DNA of 64,000 bases from Bacteroidetes bacterium RIFCSPLOWO2_12_FULL_35_15 (GTDB taxonomy: Bacteria; Bacteroidota; Bacteroidia; 2-12-FULL-35-15): assembly GCA_001769385.1 (NCBI GenBank), contig MEPB01000038.1, positions 1 to 64,000 of the forward strand, written 5' to 3'. Below are positions 44,073 to 52,543 of the stretch, one piece after another. Position 1 is the first letter of the stretch; each line of letters begins with the position of its first letter. Below the pieces are notes generated by a model. That model had not been told where the DNA came from and made no database searches. It saw nothing but the letters and a program-made list of their open reading frames with translations. The translations under genes and the position numbers were made by a program.

Positions 44073-46553
44073 ATGAAACATTTTTTAGCCGGCACAATTT
44101 TTATTTCAATACTATTTTTCTTAGCACCAATTTCTGTTTTAAAATCTCAGGACAAACAAAAATTTACTATCAGCGGCTACGTTAAAGATGCATCAAATGG
44201 AGAATCCAGCATTGGCGCCAATGTATATGTAAAAGAATTATTGAAAGGTGGAAATACAAATCAATATGGATTTTATTCCATAACTGTTGAAAAAGGATCC
44301 TATCACATTGTAGTTTCATATATTGGTTATGCTGATTTTATCAAAGAAATAATACTCGATAAAGACATTCGCTTGAATGTGGATTTAAAACCAAAAATAA
44401 TTAATGTCAAAGAAGTTGAAGTAACTGCCGAAAAAAGTGATAAAAATGTTTCGAGTACCAATGTTGGTTCTGTGAAATTGGATATGGAAGAGATAAAAAA
44501 GATCCCCGCTTTTTTAGGTGAAGTAGATGTTTTAAAAACCATTCAGTTAATTCCGGGAGTAAAATCAGCCGGGGAAGGAAATGCAGGCTTTTATGTTCGT
44601 GGGGGCGGTCCCGACCAAAATCTTATTTTATTGGATGAAGCAGTAGTTTACAATGCATCGCATTTACTTGGCTTCTTTTCGGTATTTAATGGCGATGCCG
44701 TAAAAAGTGTTAACCTGATAAAAGGTGGTATGCCTGCACAATATGGTGGCCGCCTGGCTTCCGTGCTCGACATCTCCATGAAAGAAGGTAACAACAAAGC
44801 CTACCATGCTCAGGGAGGAATTGGGTTGATATCTTCGCGTTTAACGATTGAAGGTCCGATAAAAAAAGACACCGGTTCCTTTGTGCTCTCCGGCAGACGA
44901 ACCTATATTGATGTATTGGCAAAACCCTTTGCAAAACCAGGTTCCTCATTAAGACATTCGGGATACTATTTTTATGATCTGAATGCAAAAGTAAATTATC
45001 GACTTTCGGATAAGGACAGGATCTTCGCCAGTGGATATTTTGGACGCGATGTTATGACATTTAAAGACAAAGATGCCGGGTTTAACATGAATGTTCAATG
45101 GGGGAATTCTACAGGAGTAATCAGATGGAACCACCTTTTCAACGATAAATTATTTGTAAATACATCGGCTATTTTTAGTGATTATAATTTTACATTCGGT
45201 GCCGGACAAAGTGGTTTTGATCTTAAATTATTCACCGGTATCCGTGATTGGAACGGCAAAGTTGATTTCGGGTATTACCCAACTATTCGTCATGAAGTAA
45301 AATTCGGTGTAAATTATGTTTATCACACCTTCACTCCATTCAGTGCTTCTGCAAAACAAGGCGATGTTACCTTTGATATAAAAAATACAAAAAAACAATT
45401 TGCTCATGAAGCAGCAGTTTATCTATCCGATGATTTTGATGTTACTGACAGACTGAAAATTCATGCCGGCTTGCGTTATTCCTATTTTATTCAAGTAGGA
45501 CCATTTGATCGCTATATTAAAGACCCTGTTTCCGGACAAACAACTCAAACCATTCACTATAATAAAAATGAAAAAGTAAAACAATATAATGGCCCGGAAC
45601 CTCGATTTAATATACGTTACGAATTAAATCCAAAATCTTCCATTAAAGCTTCTTACACCTATAACTTACAATATATCCATCTTGCATCTCTGTCGGCTGT
45701 TACACTTCCTATCGATACATGGGTGCCATGCTCTGAACGCGTTCAACCTCAAAAAGGGAACCAGGTTTCCTTAGGATATTTCCGAAATTTCAAAGACAAT
45801 ACCTATGAAACTTCGGTTGAAATTTATTATAAAGACCTTCAAAACCAAATTGAATATAAAGATGGCAGCATACCGGGGAATGATATTGGCGACAATGCCG
45901 ATAATAGTTTTGTTTTTGGAAAAGGACATGCCTACGGTGCCGAATTTTTTATTAAAAAACGGGTCGGGAAATTAAATGGTTGGCTGGGTTATACGTTATC
46001 ATATACCAAACGAACATTTCCTGATCTGAATCGTGGTAAAGAGTTTTATGCAAAATACGACAGGCGACATGATGTTTCGGTAGTATTGAGTTATGACCTA
46101 AGTAAAAAATGGACCTTTTCTGCGATCTGGGTTTATAGCACAGGAAATGCAATTAACGTCCCTATTTCTTATTATGTTATTGATGGAAATATTACTTACG
46201 AATATGGTGATAGAAATAGTTTTAGAATGCCGGCTTACCACCGTTTGGACATATCAGCAACCTTCACTCCGGATAGAAAAAAACATATCGAACGCAGAAA
46301 ACAAAGAGTATTAAAACGTTTTGGTTTAGCTGATAAAGTAACTGTGGAGGATATAAAAATCCCTACCAAATATTTTAAAGATTATGAGTCCAGCTGGAAC
46401 TTCAGTGTATTCAATGTTTATAACCGGCACAATCCATATATTATTTATTTTGCCAATGAAGGAAGTTTAAATGAAGGGAATTTACATATCAAAGCAAAGA
46501 GTGTTTATCTCTTTCCTATTCTTCCTTCAGTTACCTGGAATTTTAAATTTTAA
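44073..46553 (+). CDS. TonB-dependent outer-membrane receptor
   Basis: An 826-residue outer-membrane transporter. After the signal peptide (about 1-26) comes a carboxypeptidase-regulatory-like domain (about 30-115, ISGYVKDASNGESSIGANV), then the plug (about 120-225, AGFYVRGGGPDQNLILLDEA), then a 22-strand-type barrel ending with the aromatic TWNFKF. It imports a substrate too large for porins, driven by TonB. It is not followed by SusD; instead a DUF4249 lipoprotein gene lies downstream, a pairing common in Bacteroidota. Substrate unknown. Confidence 0.94.
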   Translation: MKHFLAGTIFISILFFLAPISVLKSQDKQKFTISGYVKDASNGESSIGANVYVKELLKGGNTNQYGFYSITVEKGSYHIVVSYIGYADFIKEIILDKDIRLNVDLKPKIINVKEVEVTAEKSDKNVSSTNVGSVKLDMEEIKKIPAFLGEVDVLKTIQLIPGVKSAGEGNAGFYVRGGGPDQNLILLDEAVVYNASHLLGFFSVFNGDAVKSVNLIKGGMPAQYGGRLASVLDISMKEGNNKAYHAQGGIGLISSRLTIEGPIKKDTGSFVLSGRRTYIDVLAKPFAKPGSSLRHSGYYFYDLNAKVNYRLSDKDRIFASGYFGRDVMTFKDKDAGFNMNVQWGNSTGVIRWNHLFNDKLFVNTSAIFSDYNFTFGAGQSGFDLKLFTGIRDWNGKVDFGYYPTIRHEVKFGVNYVYHTFTPFSASAKQGDVTFDIKNTKKQFAHEAAVYLSDDFDVTDRLKIHAGLRYSYFIQVGPFDRYIKDPVSGQTTQTIHYNKNEKVKQYNGPEPRFNIRYELNPKSSIKASYTYNLQYIHLASLSAVTLPIDTWVPCSERVQPQKGNQVSLGYFRNFKDNTYETSVEIYYKDLQNQIEYKDGSIPGNDIGDNADNSFVFGKGHAYGAEFFIKKRVGKLNGWLGYTLSYTKRTFPDLNRGKEFYAKYDRRHDVSVVLSYDLSKKWTFSAIWVYSTGNAINVPISYYVIDGNITYEYGDRNSFRMPAYHRLDISATFTPDRKKHIERRKQRVLKRFGLADKVTVEDIKIPTKYFKDYESSWNFSVFNVYNRHNPYIIYFANEGSLNEGNLHIKAKSVYLFPILPSVTWNFKF

Positions 46554-46585
46554 TATACTATGTTTTCTTTTTGTTGGGATACAAT

Positions 46586-46888
46586 TTAACCACATAGATG
46601 CATAGAAATAAGATAAAACAAAGAAAATGAATTTTATACATAGGTTTCTATGTTTGAAAGAAGTGTAAAACAAAAAAATGTTAAGAGTCTGTTTAAATTT
46701 GTTTCAAAATTTATTAGATGTCGTCCCATACGGGAAATATCTTAATACGAATTGATTTTCCCAATATCTCGTCCCTTTGGGACTATTTTTGCTCCGTCAG
46801 GAGCTATATATTGGTAGGATATAAATTATTAGAAATTAAATTTAAACAACTTCTAAGTAAAATAAAAACTATGTATCTATGTGGTTAA
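46586..46888. repeat. Nested repeat: family B element inside a second inverted repeat
   Basis: The outer arms TTAACCACATAGATGCATAG (46586-46605) and its reverse complement at 46869-46888 differ at one base. Between them sits a family B unit, 46681-46856, with ends TTAAGAGTCTGTTTAAATTT and AAATTTAAACAACTTCTAA. Inside that are hairpins such as GTCCCTTTGGGAC. The stretch fills the TonB receptor - DUF4249 gap and encodes nothing. Confidence 0.7.
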
Positions 46889-46899
46889 TTTTTTTTTAA

Positions 46900-47781
46900 A
46901 TGAAGAACTATTTAATAATCGGAATTGCTTTAATTACAATACTTTCGAGCTGTCAGGAAGACATCAAAGTAAATCTTCCATCAGCAGGAAAGAAAATAGT
47001 GATCGAAGGAAATATTGAAAACGGGAAATTTGCTGAACTGATCATTACACGCAATAAGCCTTTGTTTTCAAGTATTAGCAGCACAACTTTATCTGATTAT
47101 ATGGTGTTAGATGCAAAAGTATATGTTACAAATGGAATCATCACCGATACCTTATCATTATCCATCGACTCTGCAGCCTCATTACCTGTTGTTTACCAAG
47201 GTCATTCAATTATCGGCATTCCCGGGCAATCTTATGGATTGACCGTAATAGCAGATGGGAAAACATACACTTCCATTACTACTATTCCAACTCCGGTTCC
47301 TTTGGATTCAGTATGGTTCATGCTTCAACCTCCAAATGATAGTTTAGGGTTTGCCTGGGCGCGAATGACTGAACCAGCAGGTTTTGGTAATGGTTATAAA
47401 TGGTCAGCCAAGCGTGCAACAAAAGACAGAAGATTTATCGCCCCTTATGGTGCAACTACGGATGATAAATGGGTAGATGGAAAAACATTCGATTTTTATT
47501 ATTACAGGGGAAATGACCCTACGGCTCCTGCCACAACAGATTCACAATCGGACCATGAACGGGGGTACTATAAAATCGGGGACACCATTTATGTGAAATT
47601 TTGTTCCATCGATCATGCTACCACTAGTTTTTACGAAACCTTCGAACAATCAGTCGGAACAAACGGAAATCCATTTGCATCACCGGTAACCATCTTAGGT
47701 AATATATTTTCTGATGGCGAAGAACAATTAGGAATATGGGCAGGATATGGAGCAACCTACGATACCATTTATGCCCGTTAG
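46900..47781 (+). CDS. DUF4249 lipoprotein
   Basis: A 293-residue lipoprotein (lipobox LSSC, C18). The sequence fits DUF4249: KIVIEGNIENGKFAELIITR near the start, an SYGLTVIADGKTYTS strand, and a mostly beta body. The family often sits next to TonB-dependent receptors with carboxypeptidase-like domains and is thought to be a surface-exposed partner in uptake, comparable to SusD in position. Here it follows the receptor gene across a repeat of about 340 bases, so the two may now be transcribed apart. Confidence 0.88.
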   Translation: MKNYLIIGIALITILSSCQEDIKVNLPSAGKKIVIEGNIENGKFAELIITRNKPLFSSISSTTLSDYMVLDAKVYVTNGIITDTLSLSIDSAASLPVVYQGHSIIGIPGQSYGLTVIADGKTYTSITTIPTPVPLDSVWFMLQPPNDSLGFAWARMTEPAGFGNGYKWSAKRATKDRRFIAPYGATTDDKWVDGKTFDFYYYRGNDPTAPATTDSQSDHERGYYKIGDTIYVKFCSIDHATTSFYETFEQSVGTNGNPFASPVTILGNIFSDGEEQLGIWAGYGATYDTIYAR

Positions 47782-47853
47782 AATAAAATATCAAAATTTG
47801 ATCCCGCTAGTTGTAACAAATAGTAATTTTACAAAAAATAAAAAAACAAATTT

Positions 47854-48795
47854 ATGACTGAAAAACCTGAACATATAAAATGCCTGATCATAGGCAGCGG
47901 ACCAGCCGGATATACTGCAGCAATTTATGCAGCCAGAGCAGATATGAAACCTGTGATGTATCAAGGATTGCAACCAGGCGGACAATTAACTACAACTACC
48001 GAAGTTGAAAATTTCCCGGGTTATCCAAAAGGAACCCATGGTCCGCAAATGATGGAAGACTTTAAAGCCCAGGCAGAAAGGTTTGGTACAGACATTCGTT
48101 GGGGATTAGCAACATCAGTAGATTTCATAGGACCAATTCACAAAGTGGTAATTGACGAAAAAACTACCGTTACAGCCGATACCGTGATCATTGCAACAGG
48201 AGCCTCCGCTAAATGGTTGGGGCTGGAATCAGAACAACGTTTAAATGGCTATGGTGTTTCTGCCTGTGCTGTTTGCGATGGATTCTTTTTTAAGGGACAA
48301 GATGTGGCCATAGTTGGTGCCGGTGATACTGCCGCTGAAGAAGCTTGTTACTTAGCAAAACTTTGCAATAAAGTGTATATGATCGTTCGTAAAGGAGAGA
48401 TGCGTGCTTCAAAAACAATGCAACACCGGGTAGAGAAAACTGCAAATATTGAACTGATCTACAATTCAAGTACAAAAGAAATAATCGGAGATAAAGGAGT
48501 AGAAGCTGCTTTAATTATAAACAACAAAGGAGAAGAACGTAAATTAATTATTACCGGATTTTTTGTAGCGATCGGACATAAACCGAATACAGATATTTTT
48601 AAAGGATGGTTAGATCTGGATGATACAGGTTACATACAAACTATTCCCGGAACAAGCAAAACAAATATTCCGGGTATTTTTGCCACAGGTGATGCACAGG
48701 ACAGGCATTACCGTCAGGCTGTAACTGCTGCCGGAAGTGGCTGTATGGGCGCATTGGATGCTGAACGATATCTTTCAGAACTAGGCATCCATTAA
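47854..48795 (+). CDS. trxB: Thioredoxin-disulfide reductase
   Basis: A 313-residue FAD/NADPH enzyme that keeps thioredoxin reduced. The FAD motif GSGPAGYTAA (about 15-24), redox pair C138/C141 in ACAVCDG, NADPH motif VGAGDTAAEEA (about 154-164), and the C-terminal ATGDAQD FAD motif are all in place. Length is standard. It starts 72 bases after the DUF4249 gene on the same strand but is functionally unrelated. Confidence 0.97.
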   Translation: MTEKPEHIKCLIIGSGPAGYTAAIYAARADMKPVMYQGLQPGGQLTTTTEVENFPGYPKGTHGPQMMEDFKAQAERFGTDIRWGLATSVDFIGPIHKVVIDEKTTVTADTVIIATGASAKWLGLESEQRLNGYGVSACAVCDGFFFKGQDVAIVGAGDTAAEEACYLAKLCNKVYMIVRKGEMRASKTMQHRVEKTANIELIYNSSTKEIIGDKGVEAALIINNKGEERKLIITGFFVAIGHKPNTDIFKGWLDLDDTGYIQTIPGTSKTNIPGIFATGDAQDRHYRQAVTAAGSGCMGALDAERYLSELGIH

Positions 48796-48821
48796 TTAAA
48801 TTTTCAAAAAAAACTCCAACT

Positions 48822-48838
48822 GTTCCAAAGAGTGGAAC
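48822..48838 (+). terminator. Weak hairpin after trxB
   Basis: GTTCCA and TGGAAC form a 6-bp stem around AAGAG, 27 bases after the trxB stop. The T run follows only after about ten bases, so termination is uncertain. Confidence 0.4.
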
Positions 48839-48892
48839 TATTGCATTATTTTTTTTATATTCACCTTTTATTACAAAAACTTTTATTATTTA

Positions 48893-49627
48893 ATGAAAAA
48901 GATTTTTTTACTTCTTATTATTTTAATTGTTTCAATTAAACTTTCGTACGCACAATTTTCGGGTCAATTATCAGACGCCACAAAATATAATGCTGCAAAA
49001 GTTGTTGATCCTGATTATGGTATTACGATGTATGAAAAATTAAATTTTCAGACAGGCGGGGATTCCATTCGAAATGATAAAAAAGGATATGCTTGCCAGG
49101 GTTGGGTTCAGGATATTTATGAAAGCGGTAAAATAATTCATAAAGGATATTACGAAGATGGGCATTTAAAGATCTATAAAAACTTTTTTGAGAACGGTAA
49201 TGTTGAGCGGGAATTCAAAGTAAGCGATCTAAAAAGATGTCGCATGCTGATCTATTATCCGGATGGGAAAACCAAATCTGACATTACCTACTATGAAGGG
49301 AATCCACAAATCTGGACGGACTATTATCCGAACGGACAAATTGAATATACCGAGGAAAGCACAAAAAACATGGAATATATAATTCAACGAAAGTCCTATC
49401 TGGAAGATGGAAAACCTCAGGAATTATTTGAACTTATTGATCCTAAAAGAAAAATTTACAGCAAAAAAGAATATTACGAAAATGGGAACATAAAGGCTGA
49501 AGGCACCATGAAATATAGTAAAACGATGATAGATTATCAAAAAGACGGAGAATGGACAATTTATGATGAAAAAGGAAAAATCTCCAAAGAAAAATGGGTA
49601 AATGGCGAGCAACAAAAAGTTGATTAA
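48893..49627 (+). CDS. Exported YwqK/MORN-like repeat protein
   Basis: A 244-residue exported protein with a signal peptide (about 1-20, KLSYAQ). The body consists of short tandem motifs of the YwqK/MORN type with the pattern Y.NG.I: IYESGKIIHKGYYEDGHLK, FFENGNVEREF, YYPDGKTKSDI, YYPNGQIEYTEE, YYENGNIKAEG, IYDEKGKISKE. Such repeats form extended beta-hairpins. Databases often name these antitoxins after B. subtilis YwqK, but nothing here suggests a toxin partner. Role unknown. Confidence 0.82.
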   Translation: MKKIFLLLIILIVSIKLSYAQFSGQLSDATKYNAAKVVDPDYGITMYEKLNFQTGGDSIRNDKKGYACQGWVQDIYESGKIIHKGYYEDGHLKIYKNFFENGNVEREFKVSDLKRCRMLIYYPDGKTKSDITYYEGNPQIWTDYYPNGQIEYTEESTKNMEYIIQRKSYLEDGKPQELFELIDPKRKIYSKKEYYENGNIKAEGTMKYSKTMIDYQKDGEWTIYDEKGKISKEKWVNGEQQKVD

Positions 49628-49666
49628 AAATCCAATACCAGATTATTAATAGCTCAAACAATCTAA

Positions 49667-52303
49667 TTACTTTACTACCATTACCTTTCTGAAAGCGGTT
49701 TTATTATTATTTTTAATATTTATCTGATAAATACCGGCTGCATATCTCGAAACATCAAAGCTCTCTGTATTAGTTCCATTTAAAAAATATTTTTTTTCTG
49801 ACTCTAAAAGATTTCCATATGCATCGTATATTTTTATCAAATGCATCCCTTGGAACGAAGTAGAAAAATTAAAAAAAAGAAGCGTTGAATTGAGAGAAGC
49901 GTCAGTAATTTCCAGCTCATCAACGGTTTCTTCATCACATGTTACAGAAACAACGTCAAACGTTTTTGAAGTTCCATCAAAATCAGTTTGACTTAAACGA
50001 TAATAAGAGTTCCCATTCAAGGGCATTTCATCGATCCATAAATAATTATTTATTTGAGCACTGGTTCCTGCCCCATCAACAATTCCGTCAGATTCAAAAT
50101 TTATTCCATCTGTTGATCTATGAATCGTAAAAAAATCATTGTTAATTTCTGATGCTGTTGTCCAGGATACATTTACTTTTTCATTTAAACAATTTGCTAC
50201 AAAAGTTATCAATTCTATTGGTAATGGCGCTGTATTTTTATTTACAGAACCGATTGTAAAATAGTACACTCCATTTGCAGGCAGATCACTAAAAGATATT
50301 TTAAATTTGATGAGGTTACCGGAAACACCGGAGTTTGAATATGCCCGTTCATTCCCACCACCCTGACCAAACGTTGTATTGTCATCTAATAATAATCTTA
50401 GGTCAGCAGGAGCATTTGAGGTTCCTAAACCAAAACCACCTATGCCGGGAACTTTACTCATATCAAATTCAATTTCCAATTCATTCACGGCCTTACCACC
50501 GGGAACATTAAGAGTTTGCATACGCCAGATTCTTGCTAAGCGGACTTGAATCGGGGTTGTCCCATGCGTATAACCCACCGATAAATTAGTAGTGATACTG
50601 GCGTTATTATGTCCTGTTATAATATAAGTTCCATTTGCAATATTTGAGGGTGCAGCTATTGTATTATGTGCAATTGTTATCGGCAAATCGTTCGCACTAA
50701 GAACTGCAGGATAATTAATGCTTCTTGATTTATTTTGTTGCAACCCTTCACTTGATTCAGCTCCAATCCCTGTTATATCATAATGGTATCCTGTATTTGC
50801 CGACCAAATAGTAGAGCCTGTTGTGCTGGTATAGGAAACTGTTGCAGATCCATTTCCACCCATGGTGATCCCATATTTTACAGCGAGATAGGATTCAATT
50901 TTTATAGCCTGCGAAGTAGTAATTGTACCAGAATATGAAATTATTTCAGCAACCGGCCCATTCCAATCTCTTAATCTGCCATCAAAAAAACCAGGATTAT
51001 CAACTTGTCCGCCCATTATCCGATTAACGGAAGCACTTCCTGTTCCAAGTGATGAAATGATATCAAAACTCCCTGAATGACTTGTATTGTATGCTATTCC
51101 GCTTGGGTCTCCATTCTTACGCCAAACACCCGAAGCCTGAAAATTGGCATTTCCATAACCCAATTCACCATATTGTGCGACTGATCCACCATTCTCCCCG
51201 CCATGAAGGGCACATCCGGTGCATGGTCCTGCATACGTAACCTGATCATAGGTCCATATGTGTGTGGATTTCCTATTTATATCATTTAATTTTGAAACAA
51301 CAAAAAAAGACTGAACATTCATATCCGGAGTTGCTAAAAAATCTCCCCCGTCTCCGGCTACATTACTTAAAGTGAAATTAATATATGGATTAAAATTATA
51401 ACCGGAACTTACAAGATCAGGACTTCCATTCACAGTTATTGCCGTAGCAGCAGGACTTTGATCTGTCCATCCGGTTACATTCACACCTGAAGTTGTTACT
51501 CCTACCCCAGGTTTTAACCAAACCACCAAACCACTTGTTATTCCACCGGGGCCAACAGGGCAACCGCTGGTTGTTAGTGTAACTTGTAAAGAAGTTGAGG
51601 CTGTAACACTAGAATTAGCGGCACAAGTAACATTACAACGATAATAGGTTGCCAACGTTTGTGTGGTTGAATAAGTTGGATTTGTAGCTCCTCCTATACT
51701 TACCCATGTTGAATTATCAGGTGATGATTGCCATTGATAACTAACACATGATCCGGCTGTATTATTTTGCATAGACAGCAGGAAAGCAACATTTGAACAA
51801 ACAGGATTTAATGACGAAATAGTAATACCCGGTGCCGGAGTTGTGCAAGGAGAAGCCGGAGAAGTATATTTATATGCAATAGTTGCTGAATTGCCTGAGC
51901 CGCAAGAATAAGTGCTTAGCAATAAACGAAATGTTCCTGCTGAAGGAGGCGTCCAGGTTACATGAGATTGTAACCCGCAATAATCATCACTGTAAGCACC
52001 GGCATAATTTCCTGTATTATCTAATATGGTGATCTGACTATCAAAACTTGCATTGCTACCATCAGCAGCACAATATGAAAAATCATATGTTGGAATACAA
52101 CCTGCAGCAACGATGAATGTATAATAATTACCGGTTGTAACATTCATAGTTTGATACGAGGAGGATGGTATGGGCGAAAGCGCACCACTTGCAGTACCAC
52201 CGGAACATTGCGCACCGGCATCAAAGCAAACAAAAAATAAAAAAATAAAAAGAACTGATTTAATTAAGATCTTACAAAGTGTTTGGTATATATGTTTCAG
52301 CAT
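49667..52303 (-). CDS. T9SS cargo protein with Ig-like and LamG-type regions
   Basis: An 878-residue secreted protein. Signal peptide about 1-32 (FDAGAQ). A first beta domain (about 35-150) is followed by an Ig-like region (about 155-245, SCVSYQWQSSPDNSTW) and a concanavalin-like region starting GLVVWLKPGVGVTTSG (about 255-480). A region with IESYLAVKYGITMGG and DITGIGAESSEGLQQNKSR is common in Bacteroidota adhesins. The end has VSWTTASEINNDFFTIHRS and a T9SS type A sorting domain (about 800-878, YDAYGNLLESE, ending FRKVMVVK). Surface binding or debris-attachment function is likely but not proven. It converges on the YwqK-like gene. Confidence 0.9.
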   Translation of the reverse strand: MLKHIYQTLCKILIKSVLFIFLFFVCFDAGAQCSGGTASGALSPIPSSSYQTMNVTTGNYYTFIVAAGCIPTYDFSYCAADGSNASFDSQITILDNTGNYAGAYSDDYCGLQSHVTWTPPSAGTFRLLLSTYSCGSGNSATIAYKYTSPASPCTTPAPGITISSLNPVCSNVAFLLSMQNNTAGSCVSYQWQSSPDNSTWVSIGGATNPTYSTTQTLATYYRCNVTCAANSSVTASTSLQVTLTTSGCPVGPGGITSGLVVWLKPGVGVTTSGVNVTGWTDQSPAATAITVNGSPDLVSSGYNFNPYINFTLSNVAGDGGDFLATPDMNVQSFFVVSKLNDINRKSTHIWTYDQVTYAGPCTGCALHGGENGGSVAQYGELGYGNANFQASGVWRKNGDPSGIAYNTSHSGSFDIISSLGTGSASVNRIMGGQVDNPGFFDGRLRDWNGPVAEIISYSGTITTSQAIKIESYLAVKYGITMGGNGSATVSYTSTTGSTIWSANTGYHYDITGIGAESSEGLQQNKSRSINYPAVLSANDLPITIAHNTIAAPSNIANGTYIITGHNNASITTNLSVGYTHGTTPIQVRLARIWRMQTLNVPGGKAVNELEIEFDMSKVPGIGGFGLGTSNAPADLRLLLDDNTTFGQGGGNERAYSNSGVSGNLIKFKISFSDLPANGVYYFTIGSVNKNTAPLPIELITFVANCLNEKVNVSWTTASEINNDFFTIHRSTDGINFESDGIVDGAGTSAQINNYLWIDEMPLNGNSYYRLSQTDFDGTSKTFDVVSVTCDEETVDELEITDASLNSTLLFFNFSTSFQGMHLIKIYDAYGNLLESEKKYFLNGTNTESFDVSRYAAGIYQINIKNNNKTAFRKVMVVK

Positions 52304-52543
52304 TAGATTTTAAAATTAAAGTTTAGACAAAAAAAATTGGATGACTATTTTTATTCAAATTTAGTACGACCTAAAACCAGAACAACTTCAAAGTTTATAA
52401 GTGGAATTTATTGGGAATAAGTGGAGTGATTTTTACAAAAAGCGGGAGTTATTTAAACTATAAAATATCTGAGGATCAATAAATATTATTGAGGATACTA
52501 AAAGACTTATTAACTTAGCCTATCCTATTACTGTTTGAGGGAA

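Noticed and set aside
48893-49627. Antitoxin role for the YwqK-like protein
   Set aside because: The label comes from database naming. The protein is exported and no toxin gene is adjacent.
52535-52543. TTG start of the propeller kinase
   Set aside because: An ATG follows three codons later and starts a standard signal peptide.
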